Shown piece after piece: positions 54,434 to 64,000 of a stretch of 64,000 nucleotides of DNA. The position numbers were made by a program, and so were the translations under genes. The notes below the pieces were generated by a model, which was given only the letters and a program-made list of their open reading frames with translations, searched no databases and was not told the origin of the DNA. Numbering within the stretch: the stretch's first letter is position 1; the number at the start of each line of letters is the position of its first letter. The DNA is taken from positions 547,210 through 611,209 of the forward strand of contig CP034987.1 in NCBI GenBank assembly GCA_004026145.2, read 5' to 3'. This stretch comes from Takifugu bimaculatus (Eukaryota > Chordata > Actinopteri > Tetraodontiformes > Tetraodontidae).

Positions 54434-57400
54434 TCAGTCAGGTTCTGCTACAATGGTCAGAGAGTCGATGTGCGTGATGAAGGGCTGCCATATCTTATAA
54501 AAACTGCTCAGGGACCCTTTGAGGGAGAACCTCATTTTCTCCAGTGTAAGACATTGCAGCACATCCTGAATCCATTTATTATGGGTTGGGGAGGAAACGT
54601 GGGACCATTTTAAAAGAATAAGTCTTCGGGCAAGCAATGTAGTGAATGCAATGATCTTATTTGTGGACTTAGGCAAAGTGTGTGGCGAGTATAATCCAAA
54701 GAGGGCAGTGAGGGGTTCGAACAGGATGGTTTGACCTGTTATTTTACTAATTGTTTCAAATATTGCTGTCCAGAATTCAGATAATTTAGGGCACGACAAA
54801 AGCATATGAACGAGATCGGCAGGGGCCTGCCCACATCTGTTGCATGAATCTGTTCTGTCAGGATAGATTTTGGCCAGCTTGGCATTAGTGAGATAGGCTC
54901 TATGCAAAATTTTACATTGTAGAAGGCTATGCCTCGCACAAATAGAGGATGAGTGGATATTTTTTAATATCTTTTCCCATTGCTAATCATGCAAGGGAGC
55001 TCCAAGGTCCTGGCCCCAAGCGGCTCTTAGCGAAGTCAGTTGATGGGGAGACAGAGTATAAATTTGCTTGTATGTGATCCCTATGAGTCCTTTCTTCCTG
55101 GTGTTAAGGGTTAAGAATTGGTCAATAAGAGAGTTCGGGGGTCCGTTGGGAAACTGGGGAAAACAAGATTTCACAAAATGTCTTATTTGAAAAAAACGAA
55201 AGAGAGTTTGGTAGTTTAAACTTTGCTGCCAAATCGGTAAATGAAGCAAAAACACCATTAATAAAAAGGTCATTAAGCGTTGCTAGGCCCCTCTCAGACC
55301 AGGTACGAAAGGCAAGATCAGAGCATGAAGGAGCGAAAAGGTGGTTACGGAATATTGGGGATAAACTTGATTGGGTGTGGAGGCCAAAAGTTTTTCTAAA
55401 CTGGTTCCAAATCATCAGTGTGTTGGTTACAATTGGATTGGGGCTGACCTGTTTAACTAACAGTGGTAGTTGGGAGCATACTACAGACCAGAGGCAAAAA
55501 CATGAGGAGGAAATTTCAAGCAGGGCCCATTGTGGGCATTCAGATACAGCTTTACCAGTGTTCCAGTGAAGAAGATTATTGATGTTACAAGCCCAGTAAT
55601 AATAACGGAAGTCTGGAAGCGCTAAACCTCCCAGGGGTTTAGGAAGGCGGAGAGCTGAGCGACCAATTCGTGCCCGTTTATTGCACCAGAGAAAGGAACT
55701 AATCAGCTGGTCAAGTTTTGAAAAGAATGATTTCCTGATAAAGACTGGTATATGTTGGAAAAGATAGAGGAACTGAGGGAGTATTGACATTTTTATTAGG
55801 TTGACACGGCCGATCAAAGAGAGGGGGAGGGGGCAAGGTCTGATTTGCAACGTTCGATTAATGTGATATAATTTTTGGCAAATAGTTCAGAAAATGATCT
55901 TGTCACTAAAATTCCCAAGTATTTAAAACCGTCTGAGGCCTTCCTAAAGGGTAGGAGACCTTGTGGTAAAAGGTCGGCAGCTGAATTAATTGGTATGGAG
56001 TCACTTTTTCCAAAATTGAGTTTGTAACCAGAGTATTTGCCAAATTTTTCAAAAATATCTAAAATTACAGGGAGACTGGAGGTAGGGTTGGACATGTACA
56101 GTAAAAGATCATCAGCATAAAAAGAGATTTTGTGAAGCTGTCCATGACGAGTGATACCCTCAAACCCGTTCTCGCTACGCAACCATATGGCCAGAGGTTC
56201 GACTGCCAGGGCGAACAAAAGCGGGGAAAGGGGGCAACCCTGTCGAGTGCCCCTGTGCAGGGAGAATTGGCGTGATCTAACCCCATTAGTGCTGACAGAG
56301 GCAAGGGGAGAAGTGTAAAGTAGTTTAATCCAATCAACAAAGTCAGGGCTGAGGCCAAATTTGTTAAGGGTAAAAAAGAGGTATTTCCACTCTACGCGGT
56401 CGAACGCTTTTTCAGCGTCTAAGGACAAAACTAGTTCAGGAGAGTCAGTAGGGGGAGAGTAGAGAACATTAAGTAATCTGCGTGTGTTTGAGGATGAATG
56501 CCTCCCTAAAATAAAGCCAGTCTGGTCAGGATTGATTAGGGCCGAAATTACTCTCTGGAGACGGCTGGCTAAGACTTTCGCCAGTATCTTAAAATCTACA
56601 TTTAAAAGGGAAATTGGTCTATAACTGCTACATAGAAGTGGATCTTTGTCCTTTTTCAATAGGAGTGTGATTGAAGCCTCTGACATTGTGGGAGGTAGGA
56701 GTCCTTTTGCCCGAGCATCATTGAAAACCCTAACTAGAGTTGGGGCAATAGCTTCGGAGTAGGTTTTGTAGAACTCCGTAGTGAAACCATCAGGTCCTGG
56801 TGACTTATTACTCTGTAGAGAACTTATTGCATCTTTGACCTCAGAGATCGTGATTGGAGCACCTAACTTGGTCGCAGTCGTTGGGTCAAGTTGAGGGTAT
56901 GCGAGCATGTCGAGAGGGTTTGGGTCATCCCAATCGCATAGAGAGGTTTCGGAAGAGTACAGTTTAGCGTAGTAATCCACAAATGCATTATTAATGGCGA
57001 TAGGATTGGACGTGATGTTGTCAGGGGCTGACCTGATCCGAGGAATAAGTCTAGAAGCGGCCTCAGTTCGTGCTTGGTAAGCCAGGAGTTTGCCTGCTTT
57101 ATCACCTTGCTCGAAAAAGCGCTGTTTAGTGTGTAAAAGTTGTTTCTCAATCCGACCGGAGGTTAACAAGTTATATTGTGACTGGAGCTGTACTCGTTTT
57201 TTATATAGCACATCTGAGGGGTTAACTGAATACTGGGCATCTAACAGTTGTATTTCATCTGATATTTGTTTCAATTTGGTGCGCTCCTCGCTCCTAAAGC
57301 CAGAGATGAAAGAAATAATTTGACCACGCAAATAAGCTTTAAGAGTCTCCCAAAGCACACCACTACCAATATCCGGCGTATCATTGGTATTGAAGAAGAG

Positions 57401-58219
57401 CTGAATCTGATTAGTTAGATAGTCTTTGAATTTTGGTTCGGATAATAGGTGGGAGTTGAATCTCCAGGGCTTCGTAGGCAATTTGTCTTGAGAGAGATTA
57501 ATATTTAAAGTGATCGGAGAGTGATCAGAAATTACGATGCTGCGGTACTCACAAGATTGTATGTTGTCTAATAATCTATTATCGAGTAAAAAAAAGTCAA
57601 TCCGAGAGTAAGACCTGTGGACATGCGAGAAGAAAGAGAAAGCTTTCGTGTGAGGGTACATAGTTCTCCATGGATCAGATAGGCCTAATTGGTCTGCGTG
57701 AAACTTTAACATACTGGTTGCTTTAGACAGGCTGGACTGGCTGGTGGAAGATCTATCGAGGTCAAGGTCCTGGACCTGGTTAAAGTCACCTCCAATTATT
57801 ATGTGATGATCTGCAGCATTTGGGATGTTTGAAAAGATTTTGGACATAAATTTGTTGTCGTCCCATGTTGGAGCATATATTGAGGCCAGGACCACAGGAG
57901 TATTTTGTAATTTGCCCTGTACTATGACATAGCGCCCATTTGGGTCGGAAACAACAGAGGAAGATTCAAAGGCAACGTCTTTGTGTACAATAATGGCTGC
58001 ACCCCTCGCCCTCTCAGAGAACCTAGAGTGAAAAAGGTGACCCATCCAAGGTTTCTTAATGCGAGAGAATTCCAATTTGCGCAGGTGTGTCTCCTGCAGG
58101 AAAAATAGGTCCCCTTTAAGATCTTGCAAGTGAGATATTACCTTATTGGCTTTGACATTATTATTCATCCCCTTGACATTCCAGGAGATGAGGCGAATAC
58201 TCTTATCGTTCATCGACAT
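54434..58219 (-). pseudogene. L1 ORF2 endonuclease/reverse transcriptase, two frameshifts
   Basis: The start is MSMNDKSIRLISWNVKGMNN. Endonuclease motifs: ISWNVKG, FLQETHL, IIGGDFNQV, YSRIDFFLL and SDHSPITLN. Reverse transcriptase: LLKKDKDPLLCSSYRPISLL, DQTGFILGRHS, LSLDAEKAFDRVEW, RGTRQGCPLSPLLFALAVEPLA (in part) and FYADDLLLYMSNP (about residue 700). The first frame stops after 801 aa; a shift near 55830 continues GRVNLIKMSILPQFLYLFQ, another near 55180 continues FFQIRHFVKSCFP. A stop stands near 54984. The C-terminal zinc knuckle CNRCGQAPADLVHMLLSC is in the last frame. Full length would be about 1,260 aa. Confidence 0.9.
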
Positions 58220-59056
58220 TGTCTGGTCCTGCTGTCATTCTGCTGAGCCCATGGGGAGAGGGGAGGGGGGGAGGGGGAGGAAAAAAAAACAAAAAGGGGG
58301 GGAAACATACACAAAAACCAATCCTCGTAGGAATACAACAATGAGTATCTTGCAGATACAATTGCTTTCTAACTATCCCATTCCCATTGGTCAAAAACAT
58401 ATTGCCCAACTCCTCTCCAAGTAATAAGGACAGGAGAGCATCAACAAAGATGGAGCACAAAGCATTTTGCCTAAACTTGGGTCTAAAAACTAGGCCACAA
58501 ACCAGGAGGATATATAACACCTTACAAAGCAGCCCTATTGAGTAACAATATGCATACAAACAGTATATAGTGGTAAAGCTGCATGAATCTAAATTAACCC
58601 GCAGTGTAAAGAAAGGGGAAAAAAGGAGTAAAAAAGAATGCTGGTATGGTGTTACACCATTGCCTGAGAACCTCTTCCTAATGTTGTTAGCAATGTTATA
58701 GTAAAACAGAAATCTTAACACATGAGGCATCAGAAGGAACATTGAAAGAAAAGCGGGCCTATCAGGCCCCAACTTTATAATGGAACTTGGGAGCAAAGAA
58801 TTAAAACATTACCATCATGAATGTCTACCATTATAAACTTCCAAAGGGAAAATCTGAATATAAATTACAACAGGTGCCTCATACACATTATAAAGATGCT
58901 TAACTGGATGTAAACAGAGTCCATGGACAAAATCAGCCACCTTTGTCAGTTAAGTATTTGTGCAGTTGGAATTGCACAGTCCACATTTTTCAGTGTTATC
59001 AAAGTGCTAAGTGGCCAGCAAATTAGGTACTGTTACCGTGTGATCGAGGGTCATCT

Positions 59057-59869
59057 TCAAGTGTTGTCACTGGAGAGGTATTCTTTAGCCTTTACAGCCG
59101 ATGAAAGCAGGATCCTTTCCCCGTTGTTTGTGGTGATGTACAGCTTCGCAGGGTAGCGAAGACTGGGTTTCAGGCCACGCTTGTAGAGGAGGGCCATGAC
59201 TTCTCGGTATGCAGCCCGTTGTGCCATCACCTCGGGGGAGAAGTCCTCGAAGATTGCCACGGGGCTCTCCAGATATCGCAGGTCGGACCTCCTCTTGCGG
59301 GCTTCACGGAGGACCCTCTCTTTGGTTTGGTAGTCGTGGAATCGGATGATGACCGGCCGTGGTCTCTCGCCTTGTTTAGGTTTTGGGGCCAGGGATCTGT
59401 GAGCACGGTCCAGTACAGGTGGTTTCGGCAGTGTCTCCTCACCCAGCAGTTGGGACAGCAATGCGGAGAAAAAATCGGTCGGTCGAGGGCCTTCAATCGA
59501 TTCAGGAAGTCCTATAATACGGACATTGTTGCGGCGGCTGCGAGCCTCGAGGTCTGCTGTTTTGGCTTTTAGCTTCTCGTTAGCCGCGGTTAGCTCCGCA
59601 CACGTAGCTTCAAGGCCGAGCAGGCGGCCATCCACCGAGTCCGCGTTAGTCTCCAGAGAGGCGATGCGTTGGCCGTGACTAGACACGGTGGTTTGGATGA
59701 GGTCGATTTTGGCCTCAAGCGCCGTGAAGGCTGTCTTGAACTCCGCGGCTAAATCGGCCTTGTGCCGGTCTAGGAGGCTTGTTAGCGTGGCCATGCTAAA
59801 CTCGTTAGCAGTCGCGGCGTCGGGAGGCGCGGAGTCTTTTTTATTTTGTTTTGCACTCTTACTTGTCAT
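59057..59869 (-). CDS. L1 ORF1 RNA-binding protein, 270 aa, intact
   Basis: L1 ORF1 proteins form trimers that bind the element's own RNA. Residues about 28-110 are a long heptad-type coiled coil (LEAKIDLIQTTVSSHGQRIA, LTAANEKLKAKTADLEARS). The RNA-recognition domain begins RRNNVRIIGLPESIEG (112-127) and includes VLDRAHRSL and RPVIIRFHDYQTKERVLREA. The C-terminal domain (about 205-270) has FEDFSPEVMAQRAAYREVM and LRYPAKLYITTNNGE. The frame is complete, from ATG to stop. The start lies 138 bp from the element's 5' end. Confidence 0.92.
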   Translation of the reverse strand: MTSKSAKQNKKDSAPPDAATANEFSMATLTSLLDRHKADLAAEFKTAFTALEAKIDLIQTTVSSHGQRIASLETNADSVDGRLLGLEATCAELTAANEKLKAKTADLEARSRRNNVRIIGLPESIEGPRPTDFFSALLSQLLGEETLPKPPVLDRAHRSLAPKPKQGERPRPVIIRFHDYQTKERVLREARKRRSDLRYLESPVAIFEDFSPEVMAQRAAYREVMALLYKRGLKPSLRYPAKLYITTNNGERILLSSAVKAKEYLSSDNT

Positions 59870-60022
59870 TTCAAAGCGTGTCGTGACGTTGCGATCTCTC
59901 TACGATGTTGTTCCGGGCGGTAGCGGGTGGAGAGGGGGCTAGAAAAAGCGAAGGTCGAAAAAAGTTTGGGAGAGCGGGAGAGAAGCGTCTACTCCGCATC
60001 CGCCATCGACGTCATTCTCTTT

Positions 60023-63000
60023 AAGGCAATTATTTTATCACACTTCCCATGTAAACATAGCGGCAAATATGTGCTTGCAGGATAATGACATGCACCAAGA
60101 CATGCAGTTTACTCAGACCCAATGATTCATTATTCAAGTCCTGGTTAAGAGGGTAGCACTCCCTCTTCAATAATTGACCAGCAACATCTTGGCTCTCTGC
60201 TGCTGACTTGAGGGATGGCCAGCAGGGAGAAGAAGAGGAAAAAGCATATGTGAGGGAGAGGAGACTGGGATAGTAGTAGATATATATAAATAAGATGGCT
60301 GTAAACAGTTTCATTGTTTATTAATTGTGGGGTTTTAGGCTGGTGGTTACACAAAATGATTCCATGATGAAAACAACTTACATAAAATAAAAGCAATAGT
60401 TCAGGTCCTTAGATTCCAAATAAACCATAGAAACAAATTAACCTCAAAGAATACCTACAGAGAACTCATTGTGAAGGATTATTGAATGCAGTCAGGTTTT
60501 ACTGATACTTTATATGGGGAACATTCAGGAATCCATTAATAATTATCACATTATCTAGAGTTCAACATGTTAATTTTTTTCATTATGTTCCCAGGGAAAA
60601 ACTGAAACCCAGCAGTTGCCCTCTGTTATGTGCTGTCATGGCTTGTTATAAAATTGTGTAATAAAAGACAACTTTAACACCTCTCCGCAGCAGATTAAAA
60701 ACAACTACAAAGAGAAGGAAATGTGCTAAATTAAGAAGGGCAAAGAAGACTGAATGCAACACACAAACAGAAACATCAGTATTGATAATACATTTTTCTG
60801 TAATACTACTTTCATGCAATGATCCACCTTTGATTGGCATTTGGGCATTTTCTCATTGCCAGAAGTAGTGGGTCTCAAGTCCTGCTGAGAGGGGAGTGGT
60901 TGTTTTTTTCTTCCTTTGCATACATCATCGCATCTACAACGTCATCGTTACACTTTTATGTGTGTTGAAACACTTTAAGAAAAGGATAAACGGCATGGAC
61001 GTCAGCAAATCTACGGTCAGCACTGCTGTTTCATACTTTTGTCAATTTTGCAAAGTTCAGCTCCAAGCTCAGCGCAGATATAACAATATCTGAGCATTAA
61101 CTTTGCTCCAGTGATTATAGGCTACTAAGTGAAGGAATAACTGCTAAATTATTTGTTTAAAGAGTTTTCTTTGAAAATTATGTTAGCAAATAATGAATGT
61201 CTGAGACTCTTAAATTCCTGACAAGGAATGGAGATGCTCAGGAGGTTTAGCCAGCGCTGAGTTGCCACATAGCTATTCATTTGTAAAGTTCATCATCAGC
61301 TAATTTAGCAAAAGGATGCAGGATGCCTCTCATATTGCCAGGGACCCAAGTCTTCCTGCTAATTTTTGTTGGATGAGCCTGCAATCGACCTGGACAAAAT
61401 GCCACAACAACCCTTTCACAATGTCGAAACAACCTGTGTCAACATTATGCATGCAGTGTGAAAAGGGCTAAACATCTTTGCAAAATTAAAGAAATTGAGT
61501 TACATATAACTATTTAGAGGTTTAACTGGATATATATTTGTCAGAGTGTATGCATAAAGTTGAAACTGTTATACTAAAATGCTACAAGATCATATTTATC
61601 ACTTTTAAATTACCCTTTCAATCAGACATTTAGTTGTTTTGATTAAGAAAGTGCCCTATTATAACAGTGGACTGACCTTCCTTAACCTTGAATATTCATT
61701 GTATTGTATTGTATTGAGATGAAAGGTTTTAGGATGTCAGTTTTGATCAAATTGTGTTCCAGGATTTTAGAGATTGCACCAGCGCATATCCAACTTGGAA
61801 AAACTCAGGATTGTAGTGGAAAAGTAAATCATTTGCTGCCGAGCAGCACACAACACGGCCTTTAATTACAGACTCCTCACAGTCAAATCCCCCCATGAAT
61901 TTTTGAAACATTTCAGATCAGCACGAGACTAAGACCGTTTCCACTAATCCTGTGTTTCTACATTCACTGAGAGATCTAGAATGTGGTTGCTGCACCACTA
62001 AAATGCAAAGACCCATGCAGGGCAAAGGGGCCTCAATTACAATATGCATTAATAATCCATCCGGGAAGTCATTTCCCCACAGTAACCACTGGCAGGGCAT
62101 TACTTTTGTGAATTACTTGTTTATGTACAGAGTAGCAGTATTTACAAGCCTGCACATTAATTCTCAGCTGTGCTTCTGTGTAGTCTAAATCTTGTATTTG
62201 AGCAAAAGAGACATAAATTACATGTGCCAAAGATTAATGTCATGGTCTCAGCGGAGAATCAGCAGACAACAGTAGTTAAAAGTGCACAACATGACCAGTG
62301 GAGAAAGAAAAAAACAGAGAAAGAAATATAAAGCTGTATAATGGTGAGAAGTAAGAGCAGATCCCGCATCCAGCACGAAGGCTACAGTAGTTGGCATAAG
62401 AGGTTGTTAGGGAGGAAACCCGCCGGGAACATCAGCAAAGAAGCAGGGTGAGGGTGTCTGATGATTTGAGACCCAAAACAGCCTATGACCCTGTGTTCAT
62501 CATTGAGGATGGGTCCAAGCTTCATGTGTCAGTGTGTTTTCCTAATTAAAATAATCTTAAAAGAGAAGCAGCTGTGTCTTCTGTAGACAAACACACCTGT
62601 CTACCTTTACACGGCACTAACACATTGATTTCTATCTATAGATGTGGGTTGTTTGTGTTCATATTATTTAAGCTTGTGTGAATGTAACAGACTCCGGTAA
62701 ACCTTAACAGACAGAAAGATGAGAAACAAGGGACACTTTCAGTAAAGCTGACATTATGGAGGGGAGATCAGATTCATTTTCTCAAGCACCTCTCTCAGTT
62801 TTTGTAGTTTAAACACTGTTTTAGAAAATCATATGAGCACTGGAGATAGCCGGATGTTTTCAGTGTAATTAGCTAGCATGACAGCCAAGCATGACGCTAT
62901 CTTGAAGCCTGAGCGGTATATGTGACAACACTGGGAGGGATCATTAGGCTTTCTGTTTCTGTTAACATGCAATGCTGCTCCAAACTATTATTTCATTATA

Positions 63001-63332
63001 TTATCACTATATTGATTGATTGTTTTAGCTCTCATCTGATAGGTCAGGCATTTCTTTGTAATTGCTGGATGAGTCAAGACAGCAAACCAAGTCATGCAAG
63101 AGATTATGGAGACATGAGAGACATTTTGGTCAAATATATATATCTATATAGATATAGATATATCTATATATATATCCTTACGCGGTGAGAGGACGCAGCA
63201 AGGTGACAGGATGCAAAGAAAGAGTAAATATTACTGCATACCATGGTTGGTTAAAAGAGATTAATACTTGTCTTTTTTCCCTAGTCATGCATCATTTGGG
63301 ATGAGCAGAAAAGCAGTGAAGAAGTAACTATA
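60023..63332. other. Mostly unrecognised DNA
   Basis: No exon could be supported. 62395-62530 holds GGGTGTCTGATGATTTGAGA and ATCATTGAGGATGGG, similar to the tail of the relic at 13.8 kb, so it may be a short piece of that family. A TA/GATA repeat is at 63137-63175. Confidence 0.45.
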
Positions 63333-64000
63333 CTATAAGGCGCACCTAAAACACTGAGATTTTCTCAACAATCAACGGTGCGCCTTATAATATGGAGCGC
63401 CTTGTGTGTGGACTGAGTTCCAAAATCTGCTGTGCGCCTTTGGTGGGTGCACTACGGTAAACGCTCCGCCAATCGATTAGCGGCACACCTACGCTTTGAC
63501 CCACAAAGTGGAGAAAAAGGGACCAGCACGGTGGCGATACGCACAATGGGGCGCGAGAAGTCGTCATTCACCGTGGTTCTCGGCTGCCACGGAAACGGAC
63601 AGAGCGCTGGATGATGGAAGGCGAACACTCCTTCACAAAGACTATGAGGCAGCGGCGGGCAAGTTATGCCACCATATGCGGGTGGATTGTAGACGCATGG
63701 GCTATGATACCGTCTTCATGTATTGTAAGAGCTTTCACAAAATCAACGATGATCCGGAACCGGTCGGTGAGTCCGATTCAGATGATTAAGAAGAGGAATT
63801 CGGGATGTTGGACATTGAAATAGTGCAGCTGTTTAATTCAGATACAGAAGATGAAAATTGTGATGGTTTTGTGGCGGAAGAAAGAATATTTTATTCAATA
63901 AATGTGTCAAAACTCACTTTTACACTTCCGTTGTCATTTTTTACTGTATGTTTCAGCATGCGCCTAATAATACGGTGTGCCTTGTGTATGTTTTAAATAC
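63333..64000 (+). mobile_element. pogo/Tigger-like deletion derivative, second copy
   Basis: Starting CTATAAGGCGCACC (the outer 14 bp or so of the inverted repeat are missing), it carries VEKKGPARWRYAQWG or, in the coding frame, GEKGTSTVAIRTMGREKSSF then VVLGCHGNGQSAG. It then passes to RRTLLHKDYEAAAGKL / RQRRASYATICGWIVDAWA. It continues to the window end, where CCTAATAATACGGTGTGCC resembles the inner part of the other inverted repeat. It shares the GNGQ-S internal deletion with the 26.5-kb copy and has an extra deletion before it. Confidence 0.72.

Larger units (their letters stand above)
54154..60007 (-). mobile_element. Near-full-length L1 retrotransposon
   Basis: A 15-bp duplication GACGTCATTCTCTTT flanks the element (54139-54153 and 60008-60022), typical of L1 target-primed insertion. 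On the minus strand there is a 138-bp CG-rich 5' UTR starting GATGGCGGATGCGG, an intact ORF1, an unusually long inter-ORF region of 837 bp, ORF2, and a 280-bp 3' UTR with a TA/CA microsatellite and a G run. Total 5.85 kb. The 5' end appears complete, which is rare; only ORF2 damage shows it is inactive. Confidence 0.92.

Overview
The window looks like teleost fish nuclear DNA. No single-copy coding block is compact, and the sequence is packed with families typical of fish genomes: Rex3/RTE ending in GGATG repeats, Rex1, L2 ending in TTTGAT repeats, L1, a Penelope-like element, hAT, Tc1, pogo/Tigger-like, PIF/Harbinger and solo LTRs. Dinucleotide microsatellites are common. There are no bacterial or viral genes, no CRISPR array, and I recognise no rRNA or tRNA gene.

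One host gene can be supported. It is a nectin-family (nectin-2/PVR-like) immunoglobulin cell-adhesion receptor on the minus strand. Five exons at 35121-35009, 32227-31984, 11515-11222, 10466-10349 and 10122-9974 encode an Ig V domain (split over two exons), a complete Ig C domain and a third Ig domain split over two exons. All splice phases agree and all six canonical cysteines are present. Intron 3 is about 20 kb. The signal-peptide exon (upstream) and the transmembrane and cytoplasmic exons (downstream) were not found in the window.

Layout: 1-1.2 kb Rex3 3' half; 4.4-6.9 kb nested DNA transposons (Tc1, a second TA-inserting element, a Harbinger); 7.4-8.2 kb microsatellites; 10-11.5 kb nectin Ig exons; 12-15 kb Penelope termini, a retroelement C-terminal relic with a MITE in it, and a Rex1 copy; 15.8-17.7 kb hAT; 20.1-24.6 kb full-length Rex3 with an L2 in it; 26.5-27.5 kb pogo-like deletion derivative; 27.6-30.7 kb L2 with a hAT in it; 32-35 kb nectin V exons, a deleted Rex3 and a solo retroviral-type LTR; 36.4-38.4 kb a second RTE subfamily with an L2 in it; 40.8-41.7 kb L2 carrying a 125-bp Penelope piece; 44.3 kb solo LTR; 45.9-46.5 kb antisense L2; 48.2-53.7 kb L2 with a complete Penelope-like element; 54.2-60.0 kb near-full-length L1; 63.3-64 kb second pogo-like copy.

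Several insertions are bounded to the base by target-site duplications, which fixes relative ages: Penelope, hAT and a Penelope terminus all jumped into older L2 copies, while other L2 copies jumped into older Rex3/RTE copies. The most interesting signal is a hammerhead-ribozyme-like core repeated at Penelope termini. The 5' end of the integrated Penelope copy lies 5 nt from the predicted ribozyme cleavage site. This fits the reported presence of hammerheads in Penelope-like elements, so it is probably a new instance rather than a new system.
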